A stretch of DNA of 64,000 bases from Deinococcus aquaedulcis. Lineage in GTDB: Bacteria > Deinococcota > Deinococci > Deinococcales > Deinococcaceae. How positions within the stretch are numbered: the first letter of the stretch is position 1; each line of letters begins with the position of its first letter. The DNA lies in the NCBI RefSeq assembly GCF_019693445.1, contig NZ_JAHRBL010000004.1, forward strand, positions 224,944-288,943, read 5' to 3'. The notes under the pieces were generated by a model. It made no database searches. It saw only the letters and a list, made by a program, of their open reading frames with translations, and was not told the origin of the DNA. Shown here piece by piece: positions 41,388 to 50,677 of this stretch. The position numbers and the translations under genes are program-made.

Positions 41388-41941
41388 ACGAGGGGCCTGT
41401 GCGGGTCATCCTGGGCGCTGGCGAACAGCGCTGGCCCGGCTGGGTGCCCACGCAGCAGGCCACGCTGGACCTGCTGAACCCCGCCAGTTTCGAGCAGTTC
41501 TTCGGTAGAGGGCTGGCCGACGCCTTTCTGTGCGAGCACGTCTGGGAGCACCTGTGGCGAGAAGAAGGGGCGCAGGCGGCGCGGCTGGTCTTCCAATATC
41601 TGAAGCCCGGTGGCCGCCTGCGCGTGGCCGTGCCGGACGGGCATCACCCGGACCCCGCCTACCAGGCCCTGGTCGCGGTTGGTGGCCCGGGGCCCGCCCA
41701 TGACCACCGCGTGCTGTATACGCTCGAAACCTTCGCGCCCCTTTTCACGGCGGCGGGCTTCACGGTGGAGCCCCTGGAATGGTGGGATGCGGGCGGCACC
41801 TTTCACCAGCAGCCCTGGTCGCCGGACGACGGCCCGGTGTACCGCACGGCCCGGCTGGACCACCGCAACGAGGCGTGGCGGCGGGGTCAGCGCCCACCCG
41901 GGTTTACCAGCGTGCTGCTGGACGTGGTGAAGCCAGGCTAG
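41384..41941 (+). CDS. SAM-dependent methyltransferase-like protein
   Basis: A 185-residue protein resembling type 11 methyltransferases of the LHLGCG-PGW subgroup: VILGAGEQRWPGW (degenerate SAM motif with GAG), LADAFLCEHVWEHL, the conserved YLKPGGRLRVAVPDG, and FAPLFTAAGFTVEPLEWWD. It is short for the family and lacks a full glycine-rich loop, so activity is uncertain. GTG start overlapping the previous stop by 4 nt. Confidence 0.7.
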   Translation: MNEGPVRVILGAGEQRWPGWVPTQQATLDLLNPASFEQFFGRGLADAFLCEHVWEHLWREEGAQAARLVFQYLKPGGRLRVAVPDGHHPDPAYQALVAVGGPGPAHDHRVLYTLETFAPLFTAAGFTVEPLEWWDAGGTFHQQPWSPDDGPVYRTARLDHRNEAWRRGQRPPGFTSVLLDVVKPG

Positions 41942-41992
41942 GCCCCCAGATACCATTCAACCCCAACAAACTGGTTGGACTGGATTACGCTA

Positions 41993-42021
41993 TTTACATA
42001 TTCAATTCGGCCGGGTAAGCT
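41993..42021 (+). promoter_or_regulatory. promoter of the Gly-Gly protein/DUF4132 operon
   Basis: TTTACA (41993-41998), 17-bp spacer, TAAGCT (42016-42021), inside a short AT-rich stretch. Unlike the leaderless genes it leaves a leader of about 34 nt, with GAGG 6 nt before the ATG at 42062. Confidence 0.65.
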
Positions 42022-42061
42022 GGATGGTGAACAGCACCACCATTCCCCTGCGAGGTTACCC

Positions 42062-42466
42062 ATGATTGTCGAAACCAAGATTGTTGGTCGCCGGACTCCC
42101 TTTGAACGCCGCCCGCTGGAGGTGCCCGCTGGCCCCCAGACGCTGCGCAGCCTGCTGATCCATCTGGTCGAGCAGGAGGTCGCGGCCTACCACGAGCGCC
42201 AGAACAGCGTGGGCGTGCTGCGCGTGCTGACCGAGCGCGAACTGTCCGAGGCCACCTTGACCGGGCGCGTCAGTACCTCGCCCCAGGCGCCGGGCGGCAC
42301 CGTGAGCACCGAGGACGCCGTGCGCACCGCCCTGACCGGCTTTGGCGACGGCCTGTATTACGTGTTCGTGGACGACGAGCAGGTCGAGACGCTGGACACA
42401 CCGCTGACCCTGCGGCCCGACAGCACGCTGCTGCTGGTGCGCCTGACCGCGCTGACGGGGGGCTGA
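42062..42466 (+). CDS. small beta-grasp-like protein ending in Gly-Gly
   Basis: A 134-residue soluble protein. By eye it reads as strand-strand-helix (MIVETKIVGRR, RRPLEVPAG, TLRSLLIHLVEQEVAAY), an insertion of about 50 residues, then strands LYYVFVDDEQVETLD and STLLLVRLTALTGG, ending exactly in Gly-Gly. This is the order of ubiquitin-like/MoaD/ThiS beta-grasp proteins, whose C-terminal Gly-Gly is adenylated and conjugated or thiolated. No E1-like (ThiF/MoeB) gene is in the window. First gene of an operon; the next ATG is 1 nt after the stop. The beta-grasp call is inference. Confidence 0.75.
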   Translation: MIVETKIVGRRTPFERRPLEVPAGPQTLRSLLIHLVEQEVAAYHERQNSVGVLRVLTERELSEATLTGRVSTSPQAPGGTVSTEDAVRTALTGFGDGLYYVFVDDEQVETLDTPLTLRPDSTLLLVRLTALTGG

Positions 42467-42467
42467 G

Positions 42468-45400
42468 ATGGACATTCAGGAATACCTGCGCCCCTTTCAG
42501 CAGCCCTGGAAGCCGGCCTTTCTGGCGCGGCTGGACACCCTGCCTGCCCCCCTGGCCGAGCTGGTGCGCGCCGATGTGGAGCACCGCCCCGAGCGCGAAG
42601 GGCCGCCCCCGCGCGAAGACACCCTGACCGACCACCTGCACGCCAGCACCCCCGCCGAGCGGCTGGCGCTGGCGCAGGTGTTCTTTCCGCAGTTTCCCGA
42701 GGTGGCCGCTGCAGCCCTGGCCGCCCTGCTGACCCGCCACCCCTACCCGCAGGGCTACGCCCGGCGCGCCTTCCGGGCCCCGGGTGACCGCCGCATGGCC
42801 CGGCACGCCCTGAACTGGCTGTGGCGGACCTGGGAGGCCACGCGCGACTACCCGCAGGACCTCGCGTGGTTTGCCGTTCACGCCGGTCTGCTGAACCCCT
42901 GGGAATCGCAGACCCTGGGCCTGCTGCTGGGGCAGGCCATCAGCGACGGGCACGAGGACGTGTTCGAGGTGCTGCGCCAGACGGCCGGCGCCGAGCACCC
43001 CGTGGCCCGCATGGGGCGCCACGTCCCGCTGGCCCTGCTGTCGAGCACCCGCGAGGACGCCTGGGCGCTGGCCGAGCGCCTGCTGCTGGCCGCCCAGCGC
43101 CAGGAGGGCCTGCGGCAGGTCATTCTGGAAACGGTGGACGAGGCCAGCCTGGGCGCCTTTACCCGGATGCTGCGCCTGCTGCTGCAGGGAGACCTGCTGC
43201 GTTTTGCCGCTGCCCTGCGCGCCGCGTGCGTGTGGTTCGGCCTGAACTACGACGTGACCGACCTGAAGGTGGTGCGCGCCCACCTGGAGACCGCCCTGGG
43301 CTTTCTGGAAGACCCCGCCACGGCCCGCGCCGCCGTCGCTGGCGGGAGCGGCGCAGGCGCCTACCTCGCCCTGTACACCCTGGCGATGGCCGATGCCCAG
43401 GAGGCCGCCGCCCTGGCCCAGCCCCTGCTGAGCGACCCGGCCCCCGAACGCCGCATGGCCGCCGTGCAGTTTCTGGAAGCGGCGGACGCGCTGACGCCCG
43501 CCGACCTGGGCGCGCTACTGGCCGACCCGGACCTGCGCCTCGCCGCGCTGGCCGGGGGGCGGCCCCACGCCTACGCCCAGGCGGCGCAGGACGCGCCCCC
43601 CTTTGACGCTTTCGTGGCCTACGCCGGGCGCCTGCCCGCCCAGGCCCGCCACGAGCCGCTGCTGTTTCCCTGGCTGGGCCACATTCCGGCCCGCAGTGAC
43701 GCGATGGACAGCCTGCCCGGACTGGTGGGCGAGGCCCCTCTGGCCATCCTGGCGCCCTACCTGAACCAGATGAGCAGCAGCGGCAAGAATGCGGCGCTAT
43801 GGCATCTGCGGCGGCGGCATACCCCGCAGCCGGAGGAAAAGGCCGCGCCCCCCCAGCCCCTGGACGCCCCCACCCGCGACCTGCTGCTGACCCTGCTGCA
43901 AGACCGCGTGGGCAGCGTGGCGCAGACAGCGGTGGAGATCATGGCCCACCTCTCGCCCACGCCGGACGAGGTGCCGGTGCTCGAAGGGCTGCTGAGGCGC
44001 CGGGGCGCCGACCTGCGCCGGGGGCTGATCCGGCTGCTGGCGGCCGACCAGGTTCAGGGGGCCCAGAGTGCCGGGCGCCTGCTGGCCCAGACGGGCACCG
44101 AGCAGCGGCAGGCCGGGCTGCAACTACTGCGCGAGGTGGGGGGGACGCCGCCCGCCGACTTCAAGCCGAAGAATGTCACCGAACAGACCCTGCTGGCCGC
44201 GCTGACTGAGCCCGAGAGCCAACTGAGCTTGCGCGACGGCCTGGGCCTGTTTGACCCGGCGGCCCTGACCCGCCCCGAGCCCCCCGTGCCGGTGGAGGGC
44301 GACTTTGCCCCCGAGGTGGCGCGCGGCGCAGAATTGCTGCGCGCGCTGGACGCCCTGATCGAGGCTAACCGCGAAACCCCGCTGACTGGCCTGGGCTGGG
44401 ACGGCCAGCAGACGGCGCTGCTAGGCAACGTGTCGGGCTGGCTGCTGAGCCCCCGCGCAGAGCAGCCCATGCCCCTGGCCGACCTGTGGAACAGCTGGTG
44501 GGCCGGGCGCCCCGGCGCCCAGGACGGCGACCTGACCCGCATGGCCTGGGCCCTGTCGCACTTCGTGGCCCGCCAGGACAGCACCCTGCCGGACCTGGAA
44601 GCCGAGGCAGAAGAGGACGAGGCCCTTGCCGACGTCCTGGCCGAACTGGCGGGGGAAGAGGACGCCGAGGCCGACCCCGAACGCGCCCAGGCCCGCCGCA
44701 CCGCCGAAACCCGGCAGGCCCTGCGCCGCGCCACCCTGCACCGCACGCTGGGCCCGCTGGTGCCGTTGCGTCTGGCCCACATGGACCGGGTGCAGGCGGT
44801 CGCGGGCCACCTGCAGGCCACCTTCGGCACCCCTGCCGACGTGGATCTGGCGCTGGACGCCTGGGCCACGGCCCTGAGTGGGCTACCGCAAGACGCCCAG
44901 ATGCTGACCGACCCGCGCTATTCCTGGCGCAGCGAGGACCCACGCGACCTGCTCTCGCCCCTGCGGCCCAGGCACGCCGGCCACCTGACCCCGGCCCAGG
45001 AGCGGCGCCTGTGGCACCTGACCCTGCACGAGGGAACGGGCTTTCCCCACCTGCCGCGCCGCCGCCCGGACACGGGCCTGCTGCTGCGCGCCTACGAGCA
45101 AGGCTGGGCGGGCCGCGCCGACCTGTGCGATCAGCTGATCGGCCCGCGCCCGGAGCGCACCGGCTATTACTACGGCAACGACTTTGACGACCTGAACACC
45201 TCTACCCGGCGCCGCCTGCGCGAGGGCACGCCCACCCACCCCGACTGGCAGGCGGCGGTGGAGGCCGTGCGCGCCCGCGTGCTGGAGATTGAAGCAGTGC
45301 GCGGCGACCTGGAAACGCCCGCCACTCCGGCGGCCCTGGCCCTGCAATCCATCAGCGGCGCGGAGAAAGCCCTGCGCCTGCTGGCCGCGCTGGGCAAGAA

Positions 45401-47366
45401 CCCGCTGAAGCGCGGCTACCAGGGGCGCAACGAGAGCCGCGACGTGACCTTCAGCCACCTGATTCGCGTGGCGTTCCCGGCGCCCGGCGACACCCCCGCC
45501 ACCTTTGCCCGGCTGGCGCAGGAGGCCGGGCTGAGTGAAGCCCGGCTGCTGGACCTGGCGATGTTTGCCCCGCAGTGGGCCCCGCTGGTGGCCGGCGCCC
45601 TGGGCTGGCGCGGCCTGCAGGACGGGGTGTACTGGCTGCACGCCCACACCCGCGACACGAACTGGACGGTGCCCCAGGACATCCGCGAGGACTGGGAGGT
45701 GCAGATCAGTGAGCGCACCGCCCTGTCCCCCGAAGACCTGATGGCGGGCGCGGTGGACGTGGCGTGGTTTCACCGCCTGCACCGGGGCTTAGGCAAGGCG
45801 CGCTTTCAGGCGCTGCTGGGCGCGGCCAAATATGCCTCCAGCAGCGGCGGCCACAAACGCGCCGAGCTGTACGCCCAGGCCCTGCGCGGCGAGGTCACAG
45901 CGGCCGAACTGACCACCCGCATCCGCGAGAAGCGCCACCAGGACGCCGTGCGCGCCCTGGGCCTGCTGCCCCTGGGCCGGGGCGCCGCCAGGGCCGCCCG
46001 CGAACTGGAGGCCCGCTACCGTCTCCTCAGCGACTTTCGCCGCGAGGCCAGGCAGTGGGGCGCGCAGAAGCAGGCCAGCGAACGCCTCGCTGCCGACATT
46101 GGCCTGCAGAACCTCGCCCGCACCGCTGGCTACGCCGACCCCCAGCGCCTGATGTGGGCGATGGAAGCCCGCATGGCCCCCGACTGGGCCCAGACGGTGA
46201 CCGAAGGCGACGTGACCGTGGGTATCCACCTCACCGCAGGCGGTGAAGCCAGCCTGACCGTGACGCGCGGCCAGAAGGCCCTGAAAACCCTGCCCGCCGC
46301 CCTGAAAAAGCACCCCGAAGTCGTAGCCCTGCGTGAGGCGGTCAGGGAACTGGGCGCCACCCAGCGCCGCATGCGCGGGGCCCTGGAAGAGGCGATGGTG
46401 CGCGGCGACCTCTTTACCCCCCAGGAACTGCGCGACCTGGCCGGGCACCCGGTGATTGCGCCCATGCTGCGCTCTCTGCTGTGGGTGCTGAACGAGGACG
46501 CCGTGGGCTGGTGGCAGGGGGACGCGTTGGACACGCCCGGCGGCCCCGTTCCCCTGGCCGACCACGCCCTGCGCCTGGCGCACCCGCATGACCTGTTCGT
46601 GGGCGGGCAGTGGCCGCAGCTTCAGCAGGACATCATGACGCGCGGGGTGACACAGCCCTTCAAGCAGGCCTTCCGCGAGTATTACCCCCTCACCGGGGCC
46701 GAGCAGGGCGCCCGCCGCACCACCCGCTATGACGGCCACCACGTGCAGCCCGGCAAGGCGGCGGCCCTGTTCAAGACGCGCGGCTGGGTGGCGGTCCCCG
46801 AAGAGGGCGTGCGCAAGACGTGGCATGCCGAGGGCCTGAGCGTCTGGGTGGACACCAGCGTGGGCTACGGCACCCCGAACGAGGTGGAAGGTGCGCCCCT
46901 GCACGCCGCGTATTTCCTGCGCCCCGGCGCCACCGAGCCGCTGCTCCTGGCGGACGTGCCGCCGCGCGTGTTCAGCGAAACCATGCGCGACCTGGACCTG
47001 GTGGTCAGCGTGGCCCACGTGGGCGGCGTGGACCCCGAAGCCAGCCAGAGCACCACCGAGATGCGCGCCGCCCTGCTGCGCGAAACGCTGCGCCTGTTGA
47101 AACTGGGCAACGTGCGCCTGGAAAACGACCACGCCCTGATTGACGGCCACCACGCCCGCTACACCGTGCACCTGGGCAGCGGCACCGTTCACCGCCAGCC
47201 GGGGGGCTTCCTGTGCATCGTACCGGTGCACAATCAGCACCAGGGCCGGATTTTTCTGCCGTTTGCCGACCCCGATCCTAAAACGGCCGAGGTGGTGAGC
47301 AAGGTGCTGCTACTGGCCGAGGACCGCAAGATTCAGGACCCCACGATTCTGGAGCAGTTGCGGTGA
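42468..47366 (+). CDS. giant DUF5724/DUF4132 protein
   Basis: A 1632-residue, largely helical protein without signal peptide or membrane helix. The N-terminal two thirds contain HEAT-like alpha repeats (for example near residues 290-560, with repeated ALLADPDLRLAAL-type helices) and fit DUF5724. An acidic linker (EAEAEEDEALADVLAELAGEEDAEADPE) lies near 700-740. The last 350 residues are a DUF4132 domain related to E. coli YehI/MolR: PFKQAFREYYPLT, then YTVHLGSGTVHRQPGG, FLCIVPV, GRIFLPFADPDPKTAEVVSK and LLAEDRKIQDPTIL. Its function is unknown. It is tightly linked to a Gly-Gly protein upstream and overlaps the next gene by 4 nt. Confidence 0.9.
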   Translation: MDIQEYLRPFQQPWKPAFLARLDTLPAPLAELVRADVEHRPEREGPPPREDTLTDHLHASTPAERLALAQVFFPQFPEVAAAALAALLTRHPYPQGYARRAFRAPGDRRMARHALNWLWRTWEATRDYPQDLAWFAVHAGLLNPWESQTLGLLLGQAISDGHEDVFEVLRQTAGAEHPVARMGRHVPLALLSSTREDAWALAERLLLAAQRQEGLRQVILETVDEASLGAFTRMLRLLLQGDLLRFAAALRAACVWFGLNYDVTDLKVVRAHLETALGFLEDPATARAAVAGGSGAGAYLALYTLAMADAQEAAALAQPLLSDPAPERRMAAVQFLEAADALTPADLGALLADPDLRLAALAGGRPHAYAQAAQDAPPFDAFVAYAGRLPAQARHEPLLFPWLGHIPARSDAMDSLPGLVGEAPLAILAPYLNQMSSSGKNAALWHLRRRHTPQPEEKAAPPQPLDAPTRDLLLTLLQDRVGSVAQTAVEIMAHLSPTPDEVPVLEGLLRRRGADLRRGLIRLLAADQVQGAQSAGRLLAQTGTEQRQAGLQLLREVGGTPPADFKPKNVTEQTLLAALTEPESQLSLRDGLGLFDPAALTRPEPPVPVEGDFAPEVARGAELLRALDALIEANRETPLTGLGWDGQQTALLGNVSGWLLSPRAEQPMPLADLWNSWWAGRPGAQDGDLTRMAWALSHFVARQDSTLPDLEAEAEEDEALADVLAELAGEEDAEADPERAQARRTAETRQALRRATLHRTLGPLVPLRLAHMDRVQAVAGHLQATFGTPADVDLALDAWATALSGLPQDAQMLTDPRYSWRSEDPRDLLSPLRPRHAGHLTPAQERRLWHLTLHEGTGFPHLPRRRPDTGLLLRAYEQGWAGRADLCDQLIGPRPERTGYYYGNDFDDLNTSTRRRLREGTPTHPDWQAAVEAVRARVLEIEAVRGDLETPATPAALALQSISGAEKALRLLAALGKNPLKRGYQGRNESRDVTFSHLIRVAFPAPGDTPATFARLAQEAGLSEARLLDLAMFAPQWAPLVAGALGWRGLQDGVYWLHAHTRDTNWTVPQDIREDWEVQISERTALSPEDLMAGAVDVAWFHRLHRGLGKARFQALLGAAKYASSSGGHKRAELYAQALRGEVTAAELTTRIREKRHQDAVRALGLLPLGRGAARAARELEARYRLLSDFRREARQWGAQKQASERLAADIGLQNLARTAGYADPQRLMWAMEARMAPDWAQTVTEGDVTVGIHLTAGGEASLTVTRGQKALKTLPAALKKHPEVVALREAVRELGATQRRMRGALEEAMVRGDLFTPQELRDLAGHPVIAPMLRSLLWVLNEDAVGWWQGDALDTPGGPVPLADHALRLAHPHDLFVGGQWPQLQQDIMTRGVTQPFKQAFREYYPLTGAEQGARRTTRYDGHHVQPGKAAALFKTRGWVAVPEEGVRKTWHAEGLSVWVDTSVGYGTPNEVEGAPLHAAYFLRPGATEPLLLADVPPRVFSETMRDLDLVVSVAHVGGVDPEASQSTTEMRAALLRETLRLLKLGNVRLENDHALIDGHHARYTVHLGSGTVHRQPGGFLCIVPVHNQHQGRIFLPFADPDPKTAEVVSKVLLLAEDRKIQDPTILEQLR

Positions 47367-47848
47367 ATCAGCTGCCCGTCCCGGTGCTCACCGGCCTGCG
47401 TCTGGTGCAGATCCACCTGAGCGCGCAGGTCATCCCGGGATGGGCAGATGTCCCTGCCTACACGTCGCGGCTCACTCTCGCGGCCGAGGGCCCGGCAGAC
47501 GCCCTTCAGGCCGTGACCCGTTTCTTTCAGGGCAGCTGGCTTCAGGACAGCGAGACCCCAAAGTTTCTGCAGGCCATCCTGGCCCTGCGGCCTGGGCAGG
47601 GCGTGAACCTGCGCGAGGAAGGGCAGGTCATCCGCCAGGGAGACCGCTTGCACCTCTGGTCCGAGCTGACCTATTTCGACCGCACCGCCGAAGCCGATCT
47701 CGACTTTTCCGAGGTCTGTGAGGTCATTCGCCTGAACCTGCACTTCTGGACCCTGCGGTGGGAATGGACAGCGGGCACGGCGCGCCGGGGCCTGCCGTCC
47801 TATGACGAAGCCCGGGGCTTCCGCGTGCGCCTGCTGCGGCCCGACTGA
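47363..47848 (+). CDS. hypothetical protein, third gene of the DUF4132 operon
   Basis: A 161-residue soluble, alpha/beta protein of no recognised family (RLVQIHLSAQVIPGW, FDRTAEADLDFSEVCEVIRLNLHFW). The GTG start overlaps the DUF4132 stop (GTGA), so it is translationally coupled and likely works with the two genes before it. A hairpin terminator follows. Confidence 0.68.
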   Translation: MNQLPVPVLTGLRLVQIHLSAQVIPGWADVPAYTSRLTLAAEGPADALQAVTRFFQGSWLQDSETPKFLQAILALRPGQGVNLREEGQVIRQGDRLHLWSELTYFDRTAEADLDFSEVCEVIRLNLHFWTLRWEWTAGTARRGLPSYDEARGFRVRLLRPD

Positions 47849-47867
47849 CGCAGACCAGATCACAGGA

Positions 47868-47900
47868 GAGAGCGGCGGAGGTGATGCCTCCGCCGCTTTC
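47868..47900. terminator. bidirectional terminator between the DUF4132 operon and alaS
   Basis: AGCGGCGGAGG (47871-47881) and CCTCCGCCGCT (47887-47897) form a perfect 11-bp stem with a 5-nt loop, followed by TTCCCTTT. Confidence 0.8.
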
Positions 47901-47910
47901 CCTTTGGCCG

Positions 47911-50583
47911 TTAGAACGCTCCGTCCAGCGCCCCCAGCGCCGCCTCGGCATCCGAAATGCCGGCCTGGGCCATATCCGGGCGGCCCCCGCCCTTGCCGCC
48001 GCCGGCCGCCGCCAGCTTGCCGATCAGTTGCCCGGCGTGTGCGCCCCGGCCCACGGCGGCCTTGGTGGCCTTCACGACCAGCCCTTTGTCACCGGCCACG
48101 ACCACCAGATCGGCGCCGCTCTGGTCCAGCAGCTTGTCGGCGGCGGCGCGCAGTTCGTTGCCTTCAATGCCCGCCAGTTTCAGCGCGGCCACCTGGAACC
48201 CGCCCAGTTCGCGGGTCTGGGCCGCTGCGCCCCCGCCACCCATCTGGGCCTCGGCCAGCTGGCGCTTGACGGCGGCCACCTCTTTTTCGGCGGCCTTCAG
48301 CTGGCCCTGCAGGCCAGACACCCGCGCTTCCAGGCCCTCGGGGCTGGTGTTCAGCAGGCCCGCCACCTTGGCGGCGGCGTTCAGGCGCTCGCGCACCCAG
48401 GCGGTGGCAGCCTCGCCCGCCAGGGCCTCCACGCGGCGCACGCCCGCCGCCACGTTCTCGTCACTCAGCAGCACGAAGGCGCCGATGTCGCCGGTGCGGC
48501 GTACATGGGCGCCGCCGCACAGTTCCTTGCTGCTCACAGGCTGGCCGTGGTAGCTCACGTCGCCTTCCACGCTCACCACGCGCACGGTTTCGCCGTACTT
48601 CTCACCGAACAGGGCGGTGGCCCCGGCGGCCTTGGCCTGGGCAATGGGCATTTCCTGCCACGACACCGCGAAGTTCGCGCTGATCCAGCGGCTCACCAGC
48701 GTTTCCACGGCGGCCAGTTCATCGGCACTCAAGGCCGCCCCGTGCGAGAAATCAAAGCGCAGGCGGTCAGCGGCCACCAGCGAGCCCTTCTGCGCCACGC
48801 CGCTCCCCAGCACCGCCCGCAGCGCGGCGTGCAGCAGGTGAGTGGCGGTGTGGTGGCGCTGGATGGCCTGCCGCCCACCAGACACCACGCCGCGCACGGT
48901 CATGCCGCTGCGCAACTCACCTTCTTCCACCAGCACGTCATGCAGGAACACACCCTGCGGCGTCTTGCGCGTGTCCCGGACCAGACCAGCGCCGCCTTCC
49001 CACTCCAGGCGCCCGGTGTCGCCCACCTCGCCGCCACCCTCGGCGTAGAAGGGGGTGCGCGACAGGACCACCGTGGCCTCGCTGCCCGCCGCCAGGTGCT
49101 CCAGGCGCTCGCCCGCGCCCACCAGCGCCAGCACCTGCCCTTCGGCCTGCAGGTCGTCGTAGCCCACGAACTCGGTGGGGGAGAGGCCGTCCAGGGCCTC
49201 CTGGTTGCTGCCAAACAGCTCGGACTTGCCGTATTTGCTGCCCGCGCGGGCAATGTTCTGGGCATTCTCCAGGCTCTCGGCGTACCCGGCCTCGTCCACG
49301 GTGATGCCGTATTCCTCGGCAATTTCCTTGGTCAGGTCTACTGGGAAGCCGTAGGTGTCGTAGAGCACAAAGGCGTGCTCGCCCGACAGCACGTCGCCCC
49401 GCTGCATGCCGGTCAGCAGGCCGCCCAGGCGCTGAATGCCGCCTTCGAGCGTCTTCAGAAAGCGCTCTTCCTCGGCGCGGATGGTGGCTTCAATCTTGGC
49501 CTGGTGCTCGCGCAGTTCGGGGTAGGCCTCGCCCATGCGCTCGACCACCAGGGGCACCAGCTGATACAGGCTGGGTTCGCGCAGGCCCAGCAGGTAGGCG
49601 TGGCGCGAGGCGCGGCGCAGAATCTTGCGCACCACATAGCCGCGCCCGGTGTTGCTGGGCGCTGAACCGTCGGCAATCACCATGCTCACCGAGCGGGTGT
49701 GCTCGGCCACCACGCGGTGCGACACGTTCTGCGGCCCCTCGTAGGGCTGGCCGCTCAGCTCTACCACCTTGGCGATGATGGGCGCGAACACATCGTTGCT
49801 GTAGAAGTCGTACACGTCCTGCACGACCGTCGCAATGCGCTCCAGGCCCATGCCAGTGTCAATGTTCTTGAACGGCAGATCCTTGAGGACCGGGGTGCCG
49901 TCGGGCAGTGGGTCCTGACGGTCATACTGGGGGAACACGCAGTTCCAGATTTCCAGAAAGCGGGCGCTCTCGCGGGTGTCGGCGTACTCGGCCCAGGTAT
50001 CGTCGCCGTATTTGGGGCCACGGTCATAGAAGATCTCGCTGCACGGACCGCAGGGGCCGTTCGGGCCTTCCTTGGGTGCGTCTGCCGGCCAGAAGTTCTC
50101 GTCGGCCCCAAAGCGCAGAATCCGCTCGGGGGGCAGGCCAATCTCCTGGGTCCAGATGGCGAAGGCTTCCTCGTCATCCTGGTAGATCGTGGCGTGCAGC
50201 TTGCTGGGGTCCAGGCCCATCCAGTCCGGGCTGGTCAGGAATTCCCAGGCCCAGGTCAGGGCCTCGCGCTTGAAGTAGTCGCCAAAGCTGAAGTTGCCCA
50301 GCATTTCCAGCAGCGAGCAGTGGCGCAGCGTGCGCCCCACGTTTTCAATGTCGCCAATACGCAGGCACTTCTGCGCCGTGGTGACGCGCTTGCTGGCCAC
50401 GCCGTCAAAGACCGCTGGCGCCCCCATGAACTGATCTTTGAAAGGCTGCATGCCCGCCACAGTGAAGAGGGTGGTGGGATCGGGCGCCACTGTGGAGTAA
50501 CTGGGCAGGCGCAGATGCCCCTTGCTTTCGAAAAATTGCAGGTACTTCTCGCGAATCTGGGCCGTGGAGAGCGAGGTGGACAT
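47911..50583 (-). CDS. alaS: alanyl-tRNA synthetase
   Basis: An 890-residue class IIc synthetase. N-terminal catalytic domain: MSTSLSTAQIREKYLQFFESKGH, LTWAWEFL, CGPCSEIFYDRG. Then the tRNA-binding region, the editing domain with RHHTATHLLHAALR and CGGAHVRRTGD (the zinc ligands that remove mischarged Ser or Gly), a coiled-coil segment (VSGLQGQLKAAEKEVAAVKRQL) and the C-Ala/DHHA1 domain (GGKGGGRPDMAQAG). Length is normal. A TATACT -10 box lies 7 nt before the ATG, with no leader. Convergent with the DUF4132 operon. Confidence 0.97.
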   Translation of the reverse strand: MSTSLSTAQIREKYLQFFESKGHLRLPSYSTVAPDPTTLFTVAGMQPFKDQFMGAPAVFDGVASKRVTTAQKCLRIGDIENVGRTLRHCSLLEMLGNFSFGDYFKREALTWAWEFLTSPDWMGLDPSKLHATIYQDDEEAFAIWTQEIGLPPERILRFGADENFWPADAPKEGPNGPCGPCSEIFYDRGPKYGDDTWAEYADTRESARFLEIWNCVFPQYDRQDPLPDGTPVLKDLPFKNIDTGMGLERIATVVQDVYDFYSNDVFAPIIAKVVELSGQPYEGPQNVSHRVVAEHTRSVSMVIADGSAPSNTGRGYVVRKILRRASRHAYLLGLREPSLYQLVPLVVERMGEAYPELREHQAKIEATIRAEEERFLKTLEGGIQRLGGLLTGMQRGDVLSGEHAFVLYDTYGFPVDLTKEIAEEYGITVDEAGYAESLENAQNIARAGSKYGKSELFGSNQEALDGLSPTEFVGYDDLQAEGQVLALVGAGERLEHLAAGSEATVVLSRTPFYAEGGGEVGDTGRLEWEGGAGLVRDTRKTPQGVFLHDVLVEEGELRSGMTVRGVVSGGRQAIQRHHTATHLLHAALRAVLGSGVAQKGSLVAADRLRFDFSHGAALSADELAAVETLVSRWISANFAVSWQEMPIAQAKAAGATALFGEKYGETVRVVSVEGDVSYHGQPVSSKELCGGAHVRRTGDIGAFVLLSDENVAAGVRRVEALAGEAATAWVRERLNAAAKVAGLLNTSPEGLEARVSGLQGQLKAAEKEVAAVKRQLAEAQMGGGGAAAQTRELGGFQVAALKLAGIEGNELRAAADKLLDQSGADLVVVAGDKGLVVKATKAAVGRGAHAGQLIGKLAAAGGGKGGGRPDMAQAGISDAEAALGALDGAF

Positions 50584-50590
50584 AGGAGAG

Positions 50591-50596
50591 AGTATA
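50591..50596 (-). promoter_or_regulatory. -10 box of alaS
   Basis: TATACT on the minus strand, 7 nt before the ATG at 50583. Confidence 0.6.
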
Positions 50597-50677
50597 GCGA
50601 GGATGGGCGATTTACCGGCACACGGAAGAAGTCTTATTTGAAAGAGCTGATTGCAAATTATAGTTGCTTTGGATCGG

